64,000 nucleotides of DNA. Origin: Lucinisca nassula. Taxonomy: Eukaryota > Mollusca > Bivalvia > Lucinida > Lucinidae. The DNA is taken from NCBI GenBank assembly GCA_963580285.1, contig OY757021.1, forward strand, positions 97,950,149 through 98,014,148, read 5' to 3'. Position numbers and translations under genes: made by a program. Below the pieces are notes generated by a model. The model saw nothing but the letters and a program-made list of their open reading frames with translations, was not told the origin of the DNA and made no database searches. Positions 61,705 through 64,000 of the stretch are shown in pieces (position 1 is the stretch's first letter; every line of letters begins with the position of its first letter).

Positions 61705-62635
61705 TGGCCACAATCCTCGCCCTTACTTCCGTCGCGATTTAGACAAATAATTTGTTCAGTCCGCATGAAGGCCTCCTAACTCATCAGTGCAACATCTCCG
61801 TGAACACAAAAATCAAAGAACCACAGAGGTGAGACAACGGTGAGGACTCGACAGCAAGAAACCACTGAAATGCTGGAGCAAAAGAAAACCAACAGTTAGA
61901 CTCCGATGAGCCCGACCAGAGACAGAGCATCAGGCTGTTTCATTTTTCAGGTGATGAAAATGCTGAATTTTACCGAAAAATACCATGTTTTTTCACATGT
62001 AGGAATTACTTAACAAAATTTCACAGTGCATACATGTCTGACGTGGAGCTGGTTTGTATTACCAGATATGCACAAACTACTTTGAGCAGCTAATAAATGC
62101 TTCAACTTCATACCTTAACGGAAATGTTCCTTTCTGAGGTTTTTGGGAAATTTGTCCAAAGAAAAAAAAACATGGAAAACGAACATTTTTAACACATGTA
62201 TCTGGTAAAGGCTTTTGAAAACACTTTGTTGTAGCGTTACATCAGATTACTGCATGAAGAAACATTTTTAGCTTCTTAAAAACAAATCAATCCTTATTTC
62301 AGGGTAAAATGATAATACTTTTACAGAAAAATTCATGAAAAATGAACATGTATTATGTATTTCAGCTTTCACAAGCTTAAGGCTTCTGGGAATCTATTGT
62401 AACTGGTCACTGTCCATGGTCGTCACTGTGATCCGTCTGCCCTTCTGTTCTCAATTTTCTTAATGACATTTCTTAAGTCACTAAATCTTGTTCAGAGTTA
62501 TTCAAAAATCCATTCCATGCAACTTTGATTGTCATGGCAATGAAAACGGGGAAATTGGCGAAACCAGAACAAGAAGGTCTTTAAGAAGGTTTGGCAAGCA
62601 GCTTTTAACAACATTGTTTAAATCATAGCCTTGGA
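61705..62635. other. Stretch with nothing recognised
   Basis: It has gtggccacaatcctcgccct near 61705, similar to catagccacaaccctctccc near 52340, so part is a dispersed repeat. No coding sequence and no further arylsulfatase exon was found. Confidence 0.45.
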
Positions 62636-62639
62636 GTCA

Positions 62640-63800
62640 AAAGTGTACCAATCCCTGGTGTTACAAATGTTTTACATGAACGCTCATCCGGAATTTAGAC
62701 GATCTTGGCCTTTGATATTTAATAGGTATCCTCATCTAGGGGATCTCTGCCAATTAAGATTGCCCAGAGTATAGCCCTGAGGTACCAATTGGCCCACACT
62801 GGGGTCTGCTGTTCGAAGAATTCCATCCCATGCAGCTTTTGTTGCCATGGCAGAAAAAGGGAGAATAAGTAAAATCTTTAAAATCGTCTTGTATAATAAA
62901 AATCAAAAATGAGTTCCTTCAAGAGCAATGAAAACATTCATAAGAAAGAAGATGGGTCATACTACGTAGTTTCAGCTAATAAAGCCTCATCAGTGACCCT
63001 GTAATGATCCGGCAACGAAAGCCAGAGGAAACATACTGCAATTTTACGAATTTCGAATAGGCAGTCGATTCAAAGACTGATATAAATCAAAACGGGGTCC
63101 AAATAATTGAAACATGTCTAGAATATGAGTCTAAACCAATAATATAAAGCTGTAAAGGTTTTAGAGATTTGGTTTGTAGCTTTTTCCAAGACTGTTGAAA
63201 TTATAGCCCTGGGGGTCAAAAATGGTCCCCTCTGATGGTCACTTGTTTTACATTGTCCCATATTGGAAAACTTTAAAAATCTTCTTGCCTGAAAATGGAA
63301 GGGTCGGACCTTTGATGTTTGGTAAATATAGCTTCAGATAGTGAATTTTTGTCAAGATTGTGCAAAAATTGATTCATATGGGGAAAACTATAAAAAATCT
63401 ATGTCCTTGATACTTGTATGTATATTCATCTAGTTGACTTTTACAAAGATTGTTCAAATCATAACACTGTTATCAACAAGGGCCCGCCTTCATGATCACA
63501 TGTTTTACACTGACATTTTAAAATCTTCTTGTGAAACTGGAAGGCCCATATGAAACAGAGGGCCAAGGCCTTTGATATTTGGTATACCTTTATATAGTAT
63601 TGTTCAACCAACATTGTCTATATTATAGCCCAGGAATAAAAATGGCCCATCTCCAGGGGGTCACTTATTTTGCATAGACTCATATAGGGAAAAGCTTTAA
63701 AAACGTTGAAACTAGAAGGCCCAGGACCTTTGATATTTGGTAAGTACGTGTAGCTACATCAAGTAAACCTTTATCAAGGTGTTAATATTACAGCTCTAGG
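62640..63800. repeat. Degenerate tandem array related to 3085-3495
   Basis: Repeats of cttgttttacattg, aatcttcttg, gaaggcccagg, cctttgatatttggta and caagattgttcaaatcatag at roughly 150-200 bp steps. Heavily diverged. Confidence 0.65.
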
Positions 63801-64000
63801 GTCAGATATAGCCCCATCATTTGGGTAATTTGTGATCGCATGTGTGCTCATGCCATGTAATTGGGACCATTTCCATCATCAGTCCATCCATTCACAATTT
63901 CTTTACTGCAAGGTTTTCAAATAAACTGTGTAGGAATAATCCTCGGGTGATCTTAAACAGTTGTCATAGAATTGTATTACCTGGAGAAGAGTAACGGGCT
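63801..64000. other. Right edge, nothing recognised
   Basis: No gene or repeat border was found up to the end of the window. Confidence 0.4.

Overview
This window looks like nuclear DNA from an animal, most likely a bivalve mollusc. I infer that from a spliced arylsulfatase gene with introns of 12 to 25 kb, tRNA-derived SINEs, target-primed LINE insertions, many palindromic MITEs, and head-hairpin plus GTCCGTCC-microsatellite modules that carry minisatellites. No operons, prokaryotic promoters or CRISPR arrays were found. Species cannot be fixed from this sequence alone.

The only convincing host gene is an arylsulfatase B-type sulfatase on the + strand. Four internal exons can be placed to the base (5756-5853, 31343-31482, 44177-44235, 58809-58920). 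They have GT-AG borders and compatible phases. The gene enters from the left and leaves to the right, and almost everything between its exons is repeat. Three of the four exons have a MITE of one family ending 12-23 nt upstream of the acceptor. Exon 31343-31482 is held between two of them, 12 nt away on each side.

The unusual feature is in the first intron, at about 11.67-22.9 kb. It is a compact, visibly GC-richer block unlike its AT-rich surroundings. On the minus strand it has a helix-turn-helix/coiled-coil ORF (21956-22645), followed by a long frameshifted ORF (19310-21951) that by eye resembles Rep_trans-type rolling-circle initiators. On the plus strand it has a coiled-coil/transmembrane ORF and a second small ORF. 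These converge on the minus gene so that both stop codons share one CTAG. The plus-strand half is present again as an inverted, internally deleted copy (11668-12346 plus 17900-18008). A 5.55 kb L1/Tx1-like LINE (12347-17899) has split that copy, leaving a 10-bp target duplication and a poly(A) tail. I read the block as a decayed, virus-like or plasmid-like mobile element and know no family name for it.

By region: 1-5.7 kb holds tandem repeats, two inverted MITEs and a foldback element. 5.7-11.7 kb holds exon 1, minisatellites, SINEs, a GC-rich unassigned block and a LINE RNase H fragment. 11.7-22.9 kb is the virus-like block with its LINE. 24.2-31 kb holds a hairpin-ended minisatellite element, a tRNA-SINE and a foldback element. 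31-32.5 kb is exon 2 with its MITEs. 33-36.2 kb is a 3.1 kb element ending in long palindromes. 38.1-42.3 and 45.8-48.3 kb are two related minisatellite elements with a Helitron-like 3' end. 44.2 kb is exon 3. 49.7-55 kb is more minisatellite elements. 55-56 kb has two tRNA-like sequences. 57.2-57.7 kb is a degraded reverse transcriptase fragment. 58.8 kb is exon 4. 59-64 kb holds MITEs, homopolymers and a degenerate tandem array.

Nested insertions give a relative age order in several places. The clearest is a MITE split by a 2.5 kb minisatellite element and again by a SINE.
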